The notes under the pieces were generated by a model. The model saw only the letters and a list, made by a program, of their open reading frames with translations, had not been told where the DNA came from and made no database searches. 64,000 nucleotides of DNA from Cyanobacteriota bacterium. Its GTDB lineage: Bacteria > Cyanobacteriota > Cyanobacteriia > CACIAM-69d. Of the stretch, positions 15,385-23,528 are shown in pieces. Position 1 is the first letter of the stretch, and each line of letters starts with the position of its first letter. The position numbers were made by a program, and so were the translations under genes. The stretch is taken from positions 398,540 to 462,539 of the forward strand of contig JAKRSF010000006.1 of the NCBI GenBank assembly GCA_022402445.1, read 5' to 3'.

Positions 15385-15493
15385 CTCGCCAATGACCCTG
15401 CTTTCCGGGTTGATCTTTTGTAGATAGGCCGGTGGGCTTGGGTTTCAGCCGCTGACTGGTTGTCCAGCCCAGCCTAAGTGATGCTCGACGATG

Positions 15494-15537
15494 ATCCCCG
15501 AATGGGTGCCCTTGGGCTAGCCTATTCGGGGATTTTG
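15494..15537. terminator. Hairpin terminator between E1 and host genes
   Basis: ATCCCCGAAT pairs over 10 bp with ATTCGGGGAT across a 20-nt loop, followed by TTTT on the + strand. The rest of the 15391-15643 interval has no recognisable gene. Confidence 0.6.
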
Positions 15538-15643
15538 GGTTGGTTTGTGGGCCGATCGCGTACCGAAGGGGGCGCTTTTGGGCCGTTGGGGGATGCGATC
15601 GCCGAGCCCGAGGATCGGTAACGGGGCGATCGCGATCGCGCTA

Positions 15644-16051
15644 CTAGATCAGCCAGCCGGTTTCGTCATCATTGCTGGTGCGGCGCTTGTCGATGGGGAG
15701 CCCTTGGATGCGGCGATTGGCCGGGATGCCGTCGCTGGTGGGCATATTCGGGCGTCGGGCGGGTTTGCGCAGGGCCAGGGCGCGATCGCCGTCGCCGTCG
15801 GCCTCAGTCGGGGCGGGGGAAAGGTTGAGGGGGCGCGATTTGGCGGGGGCCGTTTGGATGGGCGCGATCGCACTTTGGTCTACGGCGCGATCGGGGGCTT
15901 GGCCGGGGGCTTGATCGAGCCAGAGGGCCAACCCCGCTTCGATCGCCCCATCGAGATCCGTGGTGGCGGCCAGGACGCGATCGAGCAACTGGGGATTGAG
16001 GGTAACCGAGAGGGTTTTCTTGGACGGCGAAAGGGAGCTAGGGGAAGCCAT
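15644..16051 (-). CDS. Ribbon-helix-helix-like protein, 135 aa
   Basis: The N-terminal ~45 residues (KKTLSVTLNPQLLDRVLAA, then AIEAGLALWL) have the strand-helix-helix spacing of CopG/CcdA-type DNA-binding proteins. The remainder is Pro/Ala-rich and likely disordered. The opposite-strand long frame over the same bases lacks any such pattern. No toxin partner is adjacent. It is a host-type gene rich in HIP1 sites and may be a transcription regulator. Confidence 0.6.
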   Translation of the reverse strand: MASPSSLSPSKKTLSVTLNPQLLDRVLAATTDLDGAIEAGLALWLDQAPGQAPDRAVDQSAIAPIQTAPAKSRPLNLSPAPTEADGDGDRALALRKPARRPNMPTSDGIPANRRIQGLPIDKRRTSNDDETGWLI

Positions 16052-16300
16052 GGCAGACCTAAACTACAGCCGAGGGGCCGGGTGAGGAACGGGCGCAGGC
16101 GGGGGCGGCAAATCGCCCAGGGACCGTCTGGCTAGGTTCCACTCTAATCGGTTTTGCCCATTTCCTTAGGTCCATTCCCTGGGGTGGGACCGGGCGATCG
16201 CGCCGCCGCTGGACCAGTTTGCTTTAATGGGGCGTAAATCACGGCCCCCGGCCCGAGGGGTGGGGAGCGCGGCCTAGGATCCCACGGGAGAGAAGCGTCT

Positions 16301-17554
16301 ATGTCGATTCGGTCTATGGGTACGGTGCGATCGCTGACGAACCCCAGCGCGGCCCCTAGTTTGGTTCCCGGTGCGATCGCGCCCCCCCAACCGATCGCCC
16401 TGCTGCGCCAGCGGGCCTGGGTGGAGCTCGATCTCGATGCCCTGCGCCACAATGTGCGCCAACTCAAGGACTGGACCGGCCCTGGGGTGGATCTGATGGC
16501 GGTGGTCAAGGCCGATGCCTACGGCCACGGTGCGATCGCCATTGCCCAAGCCGCCCGATCTGCGGGGGCCGATTGGCTGGCCGTCGCCACGATCGAGGAG
16601 GGGGGCCAACTGCGCGAGGCCGCGATCGCCCAGCCGGACACCGCCGCCGCCCTCGCCCAGGTGCCCATCCTGGTCCTGGGGGCCATCCACACGCCGGATC
16701 AGGTCAAGGCCCTGCTGCACTGGCGGTTGCAGCCCACCCTTTGCTGCCCCCAGCAGGCGGCCCTCGCGGCGGAGGTGGCCGAATCGTTGGGGCAGCGGCT
16801 GCCGGTCCACCTCAAAATTGATACGGGCATGTCCCGCCTGGGGGTGCTGTGGTCCGAGGCTCCCCAGTTGGTGCGGCAGGTGCGATCGCTCCGATCCCTA
16901 GAACTAGCCAGCATTTATTCCCACTTCGCCACCGCCGACGAGCCCGACGACGCAACCCTCCGGCGACAGCACCGGCGCTTTGAAATGGCGATCGCCCAAA
17001 TCCGCCAGGACGGCCATCCCCTGCCGCCGCTCCACATGGCAAATTCTGCGGCCACCCTGCGCGATCGCGCCCTGCACTACGATCGCATCCGCCCCGGCCT
17101 CTGTCTGTATGGCCTCTATCCGGCCCCGCACCTGGCGGACACTATGCCTCTGCGGCCCGTCTTGAGCGTCCGCGCCCGCATCACCCAGATCAAAACCATC
17201 CCCGCCGGTGAAGGGGTCAGCTACGGCCACCGCTTCACCACCGATCGCCCCACCCGCGTCGCCACCGTGGGCATTGGCTACGCCGACGGGGTACCGCGAT
17301 CGCTCTCCGGCCAGATCGACGTGCTGTGGCGCGGCCAGCGGATCCGCCAAATCGGCACCATCACCATGGATCAACTCATGCTCGACGCCACCGCCCAGCC
17401 CGACTTGCAACCGGGGGATACGGTCACCCTCCTGGGCAGCGACGGCGGCGATCGCATCCTCGCCGAAGACTGGGCCGACAAACTGGGCACCATCTCCTGG
17501 GAAATCCTGTGCAGCTTCCGCCATCGCCTCCCCCGCCTGATCCAAACCCCCTAG
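16301..17554 (+). CDS. alr: Alanine racemase
   Basis: Converts L-alanine to D-alanine with pyridoxal phosphate for peptidoglycan synthesis in the cytoplasm. The PLP lysine lies in VVKADAYGHG (about residue 70). The glycine-rich phosphate-binding part, GISYGH-like GEGVSYGHRF and VGIGYADG region, and TITMDQLMLD near the end fit the fold type III barrel and the C-terminal beta domain. The 417 residues are slightly longer than usual because of a ~35-residue N-terminal extension; a start at the next methionine is not excluded. It stands alone between the RHH-like gene and the Mo-nitro_C gene. Confidence 0.95.
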   Translation: MSIRSMGTVRSLTNPSAAPSLVPGAIAPPQPIALLRQRAWVELDLDALRHNVRQLKDWTGPGVDLMAVVKADAYGHGAIAIAQAARSAGADWLAVATIEEGGQLREAAIAQPDTAAALAQVPILVLGAIHTPDQVKALLHWRLQPTLCCPQQAALAAEVAESLGQRLPVHLKIDTGMSRLGVLWSEAPQLVRQVRSLRSLELASIYSHFATADEPDDATLRRQHRRFEMAIAQIRQDGHPLPPLHMANSAATLRDRALHYDRIRPGLCLYGLYPAPHLADTMPLRPVLSVRARITQIKTIPAGEGVSYGHRFTTDRPTRVATVGIGYADGVPRSLSGQIDVLWRGQRIRQIGTITMDQLMLDATAQPDLQPGDTVTLLGSDGGDRILAEDWADKLGTISWEILCSFRHRLPRLIQTP

Positions 17555-17764
17555 GACGCGATCGCCCAAAACCGTCAACATCCTAAATATTGCGATCGCC
17601 CCCCATCCCCAGCGGCTAAGATCAGCCCTAGACGGTCGATGGACCGTGGCGCACCGGGAGCCCGATCAATCCCCTCGATGCCCCAACACCCAGGGACTGA
17701 TCCCCAATGGATCCCGCCGCCCATCCATCGGCTAGCCCCAGCAAAGCCTTTGAGGAAAACCACC

Positions 17765-18457
17765 ATGACCTTAGTGGCCGAACCGTCCGATCGCGCCCGT
17801 ACCCACCTCTGGCTGCGGGGGCTGCTCACCATTGCCTGGGCCGATGGCCATTTTGACGAAGAGGAGCGGGAAGTCATCGCCGCCCTCACCCACGAAACGG
17901 TGACCCAGGAGGATGGGGGCGGCGGCAATAGCCTGATGGAACCCATCAGCCCCGAAGCCCTGGCCGAAGGACTCAAGGGGGATCCCATCGCCGCCCAGAA
18001 CTTCTTGCGCACCGCCGTCATGGTCGCGATCGCCGACGGCATCTTCTCCGAACCCGAGGCCCATATCATCCGGCAATTCAGCCGCGCCCTCCACCAGGAG
18101 GTGCCCTCCCTCGATGCCCTGCAGAAGCACTGCGCCCCCACCGAAGGGCTCGATTCCGGCGTCGGCAGCCCCCTGGCCCCCCCCAGTGACCACCACGGCC
18201 CCGATGTGCTGCATCCGGTGCGGGATTGGCTCGATGGCTTCGAGGTCCATAACCCGAAGGTGGCGAAATTTTTGTGCAAGATGATTCCCGCCCAATGCCC
18301 CTTCGAGCGGGATGTGGTCCTGTTTGGCCGCAAAATCGTTCACATTCCCCCCATGTGTAAGATCAATCCCCTCTATGAGCAGATGGTGGGCCTGCGGTTT
18401 CGGGCCTTGTCCTATCTGGCGGATGACTGCGGTGAGGATGTTTCTGAGTATTGCTAG
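17765..18457 (+). CDS. Mo-nitro_C / TerB-like domain protein, 230 aa
   Basis: Residues about 10-115 form a TerB-like helical region (ADGHFDEEEREVIAAL and later IADGIFSEPE repeats an acidic metal-binding-like pattern). The end carries the cyanobacterial Mo-nitro_C signature: MIPAQCPFERDV, IPPMCKINPLYEQMV, LRFRALSYLADDCGEDV. Databases call the family 'Mo-dependent nitrogenase C-terminal', but it is not nitrogenase; members are common in non-fixing cyanobacteria and the function is unknown. The ATG at 17765 is chosen over an upstream frame opening because the TerB part starts right after it. Confidence 0.85.
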   Translation: MTLVAEPSDRARTHLWLRGLLTIAWADGHFDEEEREVIAALTHETVTQEDGGGGNSLMEPISPEALAEGLKGDPIAAQNFLRTAVMVAIADGIFSEPEAHIIRQFSRALHQEVPSLDALQKHCAPTEGLDSGVGSPLAPPSDHHGPDVLHPVRDWLDGFEVHNPKVAKFLCKMIPAQCPFERDVVLFGRKIVHIPPMCKINPLYEQMVGLRFRALSYLADDCGEDVSEYC

Positions 18458-18481
18458 GGGTTAAATCTCCCCACAATCAAC

Positions 18482-18596
18482 CGTAGGGGCAGGGTTTTCC
18501 CGCCCAGCCCCCACCGACACTGATCGTCCAACGGTTGAACAGGTTTAGGGTAATCGCTCGGGCGAGGGTTGGGAGACCCAACCCCTACGATGACGG
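18482..18596. repeat. Dispersed palindromic repeat pair (GTAGGGG type)
   Basis: GTAGGGGCAGGG at 18483 onward and the inverted form GGGTTGGGAGACCCAACC ending in CCTACG (18566-18588) frame a ~115-bp segment. Nearly the same units recur at 37190-37347. This kind of short repeat is widespread between cyanobacterial genes. The remainder of the interval up to 18740 shows no gene. Confidence 0.65.
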
Positions 18597-18740
18597 AAAT
18601 GACAACAGACATCCCCTAGGCCCTGGATGATGAGGGGTTGAGGGCCTTTCAGGGGGCGGCGGTGGCGATCGCGACGGCCGCCCATGGACACCCCGGTATG
18701 ATGGGGGGGACGTTATTGCACCGGCAAGGGTGCCGACACT

Positions 18741-19526
18741 GTGCTCGTTCCTTCACCGCGTCCTTCGCAGACTGCGCCCTGGCGGCAGTGGCTGGATATT
18801 TTTGCCGTTGGCCTGTGGGGGGCGGTGCTGCTGACCTTCTGGCGCACCCGGCAGTTGGGCCTGTTGATCCATCCGGCCTATAACGGTCTGGTGGTGGCGG
18901 CGGGGTTGATTTTACTGTGTGTGTTTGCCTTTTCGGTGCTGGTGATTGTGCGATCGCGGCGATCGGCGCGCGCCCTAGAGGAGGCCGGGGCCGCGAACCA
19001 TACGCCCGTGCTGCCGGCGGGCATGACGGGGAGTTTGCTGCTGGCGGCGGCCCTGCTGGCCCTGGTGGTGCCCCCCAAACCGTTTACCAGTACGAAGGTG
19101 CTGGCTCGGGGTGGCCCGTCGGAGACGATCATTGCCACCCGGGCGAATCCCCAAGCGTTCCGCAGTAATGCCAAGCCGGAGGATCGCACGCTGCTGGAGT
19201 GGGTGCGGACGATCGCGGCCTACCCGGAGCCGGATGCCTATGTGGGCCAAAAGGCGGTGGTGAGTGGGTTTGTGCTGCGATCGGAGGAACTGCCGACGGG
19301 CTATTTTTGGCTGGCGCGCTTTGCGATCACCTGCTGCGCCGCCGATGCCTATCCGATTACCCTGACGGCGAAGATGCCGCCGGGACGAGCGATTCCGCCC
19401 AATGATACGTGGCTTCAGGTCACGGCCCAGGCCAAGTCGGTGACGTGGGACGATCGCCGTCAGGTGGCTTTTCAGCTTGAAACCGTTGAAGAGATTCCGA
19501 CTCCGAAAAATCCCTATGACTACTAG
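18741..19526 (+). CDS. TIGR03943-like (DUF1980) membrane protein, 261 aa
   Basis: Two or three N-terminal membrane segments (about 17-35, 45-70 and 95-110) precede a soluble domain with LLEWVRTIAAYPEPDAYVGQ and FAITCCAADAYPI, the CC pair being characteristic of this family. In many bacteria it is encoded beside a DUF318 permease and is called a putative permease subunit; no permease gene is adjacent here. A GTG start at 18741 places the first membrane helix correctly. The stop overlaps the ATG of the next gene (CTATGACTACTAG), so the two are coupled. Confidence 0.8.
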   Translation: MLVPSPRPSQTAPWRQWLDIFAVGLWGAVLLTFWRTRQLGLLIHPAYNGLVVAAGLILLCVFAFSVLVIVRSRRSARALEEAGAANHTPVLPAGMTGSLLLAAALLALVVPPKPFTSTKVLARGGPSETIIATRANPQAFRSNAKPEDRTLLEWVRTIAAYPEPDAYVGQKAVVSGFVLRSEELPTGYFWLARFAITCCAADAYPITLTAKMPPGRAIPPNDTWLQVTAQAKSVTWDDRRQVAFQLETVEEIPTPKNPYDY

Positions 19527-21129
19527 AGGTGGGTTGAATCGGAACCAAACGCCGTCGCCGTCGCCGAAGGGGCCGGGGCGATCGCCGTTGGGGTTCCTGG
19601 GGGGGTGGCAGCCGCTGGATCGGGCGGTGGCGTTGGTGGCCCTGGTGGCGACCGTGGCGATCGCGGTGGTGCTGCTGCTGGGCGATCGGACGGCGGCGGG
19701 GGTGCGGGATTTTTCCTGGGCGGATCAAACGATTTCGGCCCGCGATCGCGCCTTCATCTTGAGCTTCAATCGGCCCGTGGAGCGCAATAGCGTCGAATCC
19801 ACCCTGAAAATTGAGCCGCCCCTGCCGGGAAAAATTAGCTGGTCCGGGCCGCGCATGGCCTATACCCTCGATGAACCGGTGCCCTATGGCAGCAGCTACG
19901 GGGTGACGGTGGCGGGGATGCGGGCGGCCAAACCCGATGGGGAGGTGGATCCCGATGCGCGGCCCGCTCCGCCCTTTGTGGCCAGTTTCCGCAGCCGCGA
20001 TCGCGCCTTTGCCTACATCGGAACGGCGGCGGAGGAGGCGGGGCGGCTGGTGCTCTATAACCTCAGTCGCCAGGAACGGCAGATCCTCACGCCGCCGGAT
20101 TTGGTGGTCAATGAATTTATCCCCTCGCCCAACCGCGATCGCATCCTCTTCGCCGCGATCGACCGGCGCAACAGCGGCGACGGGGCCAGCGCCATCCCCG
20201 ACCAGAAACTGTTCACGGTCACCACCGGCCTAGGGGACGAGCCGGAAAACCGCCGTTGGTTCCAGCGGCAGCCGGTGGAGGCGGGCGAGATTACCCTAGT
20301 GCTCGACAATCGGGACTATCAAAACCTCAAGTTTGACCTGTCCCCCGATGGCGACACGGTGGTGGTGCAGCGGGTCAGCCGCAGTGATCCCGGTGAATTT
20401 GGCCTGTGGGTGCTGCGATCGGGCCGCAAGCCGGAACCCCTCGAAAGTGCGCCGGGGGGTGAGTTTCAGATCACGCCGGATGGGGCCGCGATCGCCATGA
20501 CCCAGGGGGAAGGGGTGGCCATCCTACCGCTACCGGAGCGGGGGAGCCGTCGCCTGGGAGCGGCCACCGATCGCGCGATCGAGCCCATTGACTTCCTGCC
20601 CAAATTTGGCTCCCTGCTGGACTTCACCGCCGATGGCACCAAGGCCGCCATGGTGCAGTTCAACCCCGACTTCACCCGCGCCCTCTATGCCATCACGAAC
20701 CAGGGGGAGCAGATCGAGTTGGGGCGGCTGTCGGGATCGATTCTGGCGGCGCAGTTTTCCCCCGATGGCGACACGCTCTTCGGCTTGCTCACCCAATTGA
20801 TTGATGGGGAGACCTATCGGGAACAGCCCTACCTCGCCGCGATCGACCTCAAAACCAAGGCGGTTTCGCCCCTGCTGATTTTGCCGGAGCAGCCGGATGT
20901 GACGCTGGATCTGGCCCCGGATGGGCTGGCGCTGCTGTTTGATCGGGTGGTGACGGTCCAGGGGGATGGGGCCGCCGAGGGGGCTGGTCCGGTGACCCGA
21001 GGGGGTGCGCCCGTCCAGGAAAGTCAGCTTTGGCTGTTGCCCATCGTGCGCAATGGGGCGGGGCAGGTCCAGGCGATCGAACCCCAGGAGCTTCCCCTGC
21101 AGGGACTGCGGCCCCAGTGGATGCCGTAG
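19516..21129 (+). CDS. Membrane-anchored Ig-like/beta-propeller protein, 537 aa
   Basis: The ATG at 19516 overlaps the previous stop and is preferred. A Pro-rich N terminus is followed by one membrane helix (about residues 35-55: AVALVALVATVAIAVVLLL). Next comes an Ig-like domain (FILSFNRPVERNSVESTLK, resembling bacterial Big_5), then TolB/WD40-like propeller repeats with SPDGDT and LAPDGLALLFD phrases. The bulk should face the periplasm. The role is unknown; propellers of this kind bind proteins or peptidoglycan. Co-transcription with the TIGR03943-like gene is likely. Confidence 0.75.
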   Translation: MTTRGGLNRNQTPSPSPKGPGRSPLGFLGGWQPLDRAVALVALVATVAIAVVLLLGDRTAAGVRDFSWADQTISARDRAFILSFNRPVERNSVESTLKIEPPLPGKISWSGPRMAYTLDEPVPYGSSYGVTVAGMRAAKPDGEVDPDARPAPPFVASFRSRDRAFAYIGTAAEEAGRLVLYNLSRQERQILTPPDLVVNEFIPSPNRDRILFAAIDRRNSGDGASAIPDQKLFTVTTGLGDEPENRRWFQRQPVEAGEITLVLDNRDYQNLKFDLSPDGDTVVVQRVSRSDPGEFGLWVLRSGRKPEPLESAPGGEFQITPDGAAIAMTQGEGVAILPLPERGSRRLGAATDRAIEPIDFLPKFGSLLDFTADGTKAAMVQFNPDFTRALYAITNQGEQIELGRLSGSILAAQFSPDGDTLFGLLTQLIDGETYREQPYLAAIDLKTKAVSPLLILPEQPDVTLDLAPDGLALLFDRVVTVQGDGAAEGAGPVTRGGAPVQESQLWLLPIVRNGAGQVQAIEPQELPLQGLRPQWMP

Positions 21130-21401
21130 GGGTTGAGTCTTCTCCCAACCCGCGCCCAACTGATCACCCCAAACCCGTTCAACCTTGGGCATGTCAGGGA
21201 TCGGGGGGGCAGGGGGGACTTGGAATGTGGAGTGACCTGAATCTTAAACAAACTGAAAACTTCGGATCTTGACCTGTTCAGATCGAACCTTTTTGGGGGG
21301 GGGCCGGTCCAAAGCCTTGAACGTACTTGCAGGGCAGTGATTTAACCAGGGGTTCTGTGCCGGTTACTCATGTTCAGTCCAGGTCTGAGGATCGAGCGTC
21401 C

Positions 21402-22001
21402 ATGGTGGATTCTGTGGTGAACCCGACCGATGGGCGCGATCGCGTCCCTTCCGATCGGCACTTAATTCAGGATTGTTTGCGGGGGGATTCCCGCAGCTTT
21501 GCGGAACTGTATCGCCGCCATCAGCAGCGGGTGCGCTCGACCCTCTATCAACTCTGCGGCGCGGATCGCCTGGACGATCTGGTGCAGGAAACGTTTCTGC
21601 GGGCGTGGCGGGGGTTGCCAAAATTCCGGCAGTCGGCCCAGTTTTCCACTTGGCTGTACCGGATTGCTTGGAATGTGGCCAGTGATTGCCGTCAGGATCT
21701 GGCCCGCGATCGCGATCGCCTTGCGGCCATGCAGCGATCGTTCCAGGAGGGGGGTGGCGGCGGCGGCGGCCCGCACCGGGAGGCGCTCATGCGGTTGCAC
21801 TATCAGGAACTGGTTCAGCAGGGCCTGGGGCAACTGAGCTTTGATACGCGAACGGTGGTGGTGCTGTGTGATCTCGAAGATCTCCCCCAAAAGGAGGTGG
21901 CGCGCATCCTTGGGATTCCCGTCGGTACGGTGAAATCACGTCTATCCTATGGACGATCAAGTCTGCGGCAGTATATGGAGCGCCAAGGAGTTCAGCTATG
22001 A
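21402..22001 (+). CDS. ECF-type RNA polymerase sigma factor, 199 aa
   Basis: Sigma-70 region 2 is visible as DCLRGDSRSFAELYRRH through DDLVQETFLRAWRGL and FSTWLYRIAWNVASD; region 4 as LSFDTRTVVVLCDLEDLPQ, KEVARILGIPVGTVKSRLS. No region 1 or 3, as expected for the extracytoplasmic-function group. A glycine run separates the two regions. The ATG at 21402 is chosen; upstream in-frame starts are a TTG and a GTG. The stop overlaps the ATG of the next gene, an anti-sigma-like membrane protein, and a Spy-like periplasmic protein follows, which indicates an envelope-stress circuit. Confidence 0.9.
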   Translation: MVDSVVNPTDGRDRVPSDRHLIQDCLRGDSRSFAELYRRHQQRVRSTLYQLCGADRLDDLVQETFLRAWRGLPKFRQSAQFSTWLYRIAWNVASDCRQDLARDRDRLAAMQRSFQEGGGGGGGPHREALMRLHYQELVQQGLGQLSFDTRTVVVLCDLEDLPQKEVARILGIPVGTVKSRLSYGRSSLRQYMERQGVQL

Positions 22002-22528
22002 CGCGCAATTTGTTCCCGGAACAGGACCGGCCATTGGTGGACTTTTTGCGTCAGCATCGACCGTCGCCGCCGCCCCCGGCTCGGGATCTGGAGGCGGATC
22101 TACTGGCGGCGATCGCGGCGGAACCTCGGCCTCTGTCCCTGCCGTCGGCGGCCCCTGAGCTTTCGGAGTTGGGGAACCAGGGGACCGTGCCCAACCTGCG
22201 CCAATGGTTCACCCTGATTCCGGCCCTGGCGGCGGGGTTTGCCCTGGCCTGGGGGACGATGCGCCCGCCCCAAAATTCCTCCGCGATCGCCCAGGATGGC
22301 CCTGAGCGGGAATTGGCGGTCTTTTTTGAGGCCAGTTGGAATGGCAGCCTGTCCCAAACGGCTAGCTATGACTGGATGTCCTCGGAGCCCCTTGCTACCC
22401 CTGGGGAAAGTCTGGAGGGGCCGGGAGCCGCGACGCCGGCCCAGTTGTCGCCGCCGCCCTCGTCGTCCCCGGAGCAGCCGGGCGATCGCTCGTCAATTCA
22501 ACCTGGGGCCATCCCGATCCGTGGCTAG
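21998..22528 (+). CDS. Probable anti-sigma factor, single-pass membrane protein, 176 aa
   Basis: Overlaps the sigma gene by ATGA. The N-terminal ~60 residues are cytoplasmic and include an acidic helix (ARDLEADLLAAIAAEP). One membrane helix follows (WFTLIPALAAGFALAWGTM, about residues 68-88), then a Pro/Ser-rich periplasmic tail of ~85 residues. No HxxxCxxC zinc motif is present, so it is not a ZAS-type factor. The assignment rests on position and topology. It should hold the ECF factor at the membrane until a periplasmic signal arrives. Confidence 0.7.
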   Translation: MTRNLFPEQDRPLVDFLRQHRPSPPPPARDLEADLLAAIAAEPRPLSLPSAAPELSELGNQGTVPNLRQWFTLIPALAAGFALAWGTMRPPQNSSAIAQDGPERELAVFFEASWNGSLSQTASYDWMSSEPLATPGESLEGPGAATPAQLSPPPSSSPEQPGDRSSIQPGAIPIRG

Positions 22529-22744
22529 GGCTCGGGTGCGCCTGCGGTGGGCGATGGGTTGACCCTTTTTCGATGGTTCGCTGTTGTTCAGGTTTCGTTT
22601 TCCAGTTCCACGGTTCCTAGTTTCCCTTTCGTTTGACGGATTAGTACTATGCCCCACCGCGATCGCGGCCCGCCGGTCCCCCCGGTCCGATTTCCCATGG
22701 CCGTTTTGCCCCCCTTATCCTCAAAAATTCCAGGAGACCTACCC

Positions 22745-23401
22745 ATGAACCTGTCCCCCCGTCGTTTTTCCTTCATTGCCTTGGCGTCCTTTGCGGTGGG
22801 TGGCGTGGCTGCCTACTTGCCCCAACTGATGGCCAATGTCCCCCAGGCGATCGCCAACACCGCCACCACCAACGGCAACGGCACCCCCACCGAACTGGCC
22901 CAACAGCGCCCCAACGGCCAAATGCCCCCCGGCGAGCAGCGCGGTCGGGATGGCGGTCGGGGCGGTCGCGGCGGCCCTGACGGCGGCATGGGCCTCCTGC
23001 GGGATCTGAACCTCACCCCAGAGCAGACCGCCCGCATGGAAACCATCCGCGAAACCTATCGCCCCCAAATGGAACAGCAGCACGCGGCGGTGCGATCGGC
23101 CCATGAAGCCCTCGATCGCCTCATGGCCGGTGAAGCTTCCGATGCCCAACTGCGTACCCAGCACCAGGCCCTCCTGGCTGCTAAGCAACGGATGGATGAA
23201 ATTCGCTTCAACAGCATGTTGGAGATGCGATCGGTCCTGACGGCGGCGCAACGGCAGGAGGTGGCCCAGCGGATGGCCCAGCGGCGTGAGGAGCGCCAGA
23301 ACAATTGGGGCGGCGGCGAAGGGCGGATGCGCGGTGGCGATCGCCGGGGTCCCGGTGGCCCCGGTGGTCCCGGCGGTCCGGGGGGTGGCCCGGATCTGTA
23401 G
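22745..23401 (+). CDS. Spy/CpxP-like periplasmic protein (LTXXQ), 218 aa
   Basis: A signal peptide covers about residues 1-40 (FSFIALASFAVGGVAAYL). After a Gly/Arg-rich stretch comes LLRDLNLTPEQTARMETIR and later VLTAAQRQEVAQRM, the two LTxxQ-type motifs of Spy/CpxP chaperones and related metal-sensing proteins. The C terminus is a Gly/Pro/Arg low-complexity tail. It follows the sigma/anti-sigma pair after ~215 bp and is a plausible target or sensor of that circuit. The ATG at 22745 places the signal peptide at the terminus; an in-frame ATG at 22649 would bury it. Confidence 0.8.
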   Translation: MNLSPRRFSFIALASFAVGGVAAYLPQLMANVPQAIANTATTNGNGTPTELAQQRPNGQMPPGEQRGRDGGRGGRGGPDGGMGLLRDLNLTPEQTARMETIRETYRPQMEQQHAAVRSAHEALDRLMAGEASDAQLRTQHQALLAAKQRMDEIRFNSMLEMRSVLTAAQRQEVAQRMAQRREERQNNWGGGEGRMRGGDRRGPGGPGGPGGPGGGPDL

Positions 23402-23528
23402 GCCGTAGGGGGCGGTGGTCTAGGGTGGTGCGGTTTTTTTAAACAAAGGTTAGTGTTTCCTTTGCCTACGATCGCGGGTGACGGCGATAGGTTAACGGGG
23501 TTTCCCTGGCCATGAGCCCCATACCCCC

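Larger units (their letters stand above)
1..15390. mobile_element. Integrated element E1 (right part only)
   Basis: This stretch is AT-richer than the rest of the window, and I found no GCGATCGC octamer in it, although the octamer is frequent immediately to the right from about 15,610. It holds about 22 tightly packed, mostly unrecognised small genes, an AAA-type ATPase, a DUF1064-like nuclease and 26 copies of a TGT-W5-ACA dyad found only here. The right edge is placed just after a tRNA 3'-half sequence at 15320-15384. The left edge lies outside the window, since a gene runs off position 1. No integrase is seen, so it may lie in the missing left part. Prophage, satellite or integrated plasmid are all possible. 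Confidence 0.8.

Noticed and set aside
15290-15390. Complete tRNA gene
   Set aside because: Only the T-arm, variable arm and part of the anticodon loop are convincing; the required 5' acceptor GCCTCTG and a D-arm are missing, and the apparent anticodon loop would have 11 nt.
15545-16135. Rightward 196-aa Gly/Arg-rich frame
   Set aside because: It is the shadow of the leftward RHH-like gene in HIP1-rich DNA, with low-complexity sequence throughout.
17765-18457. Nitrogenase
   Set aside because: The family name Mo-nitro_C is historical; there are no cofactor-binding residues or nif neighbours.
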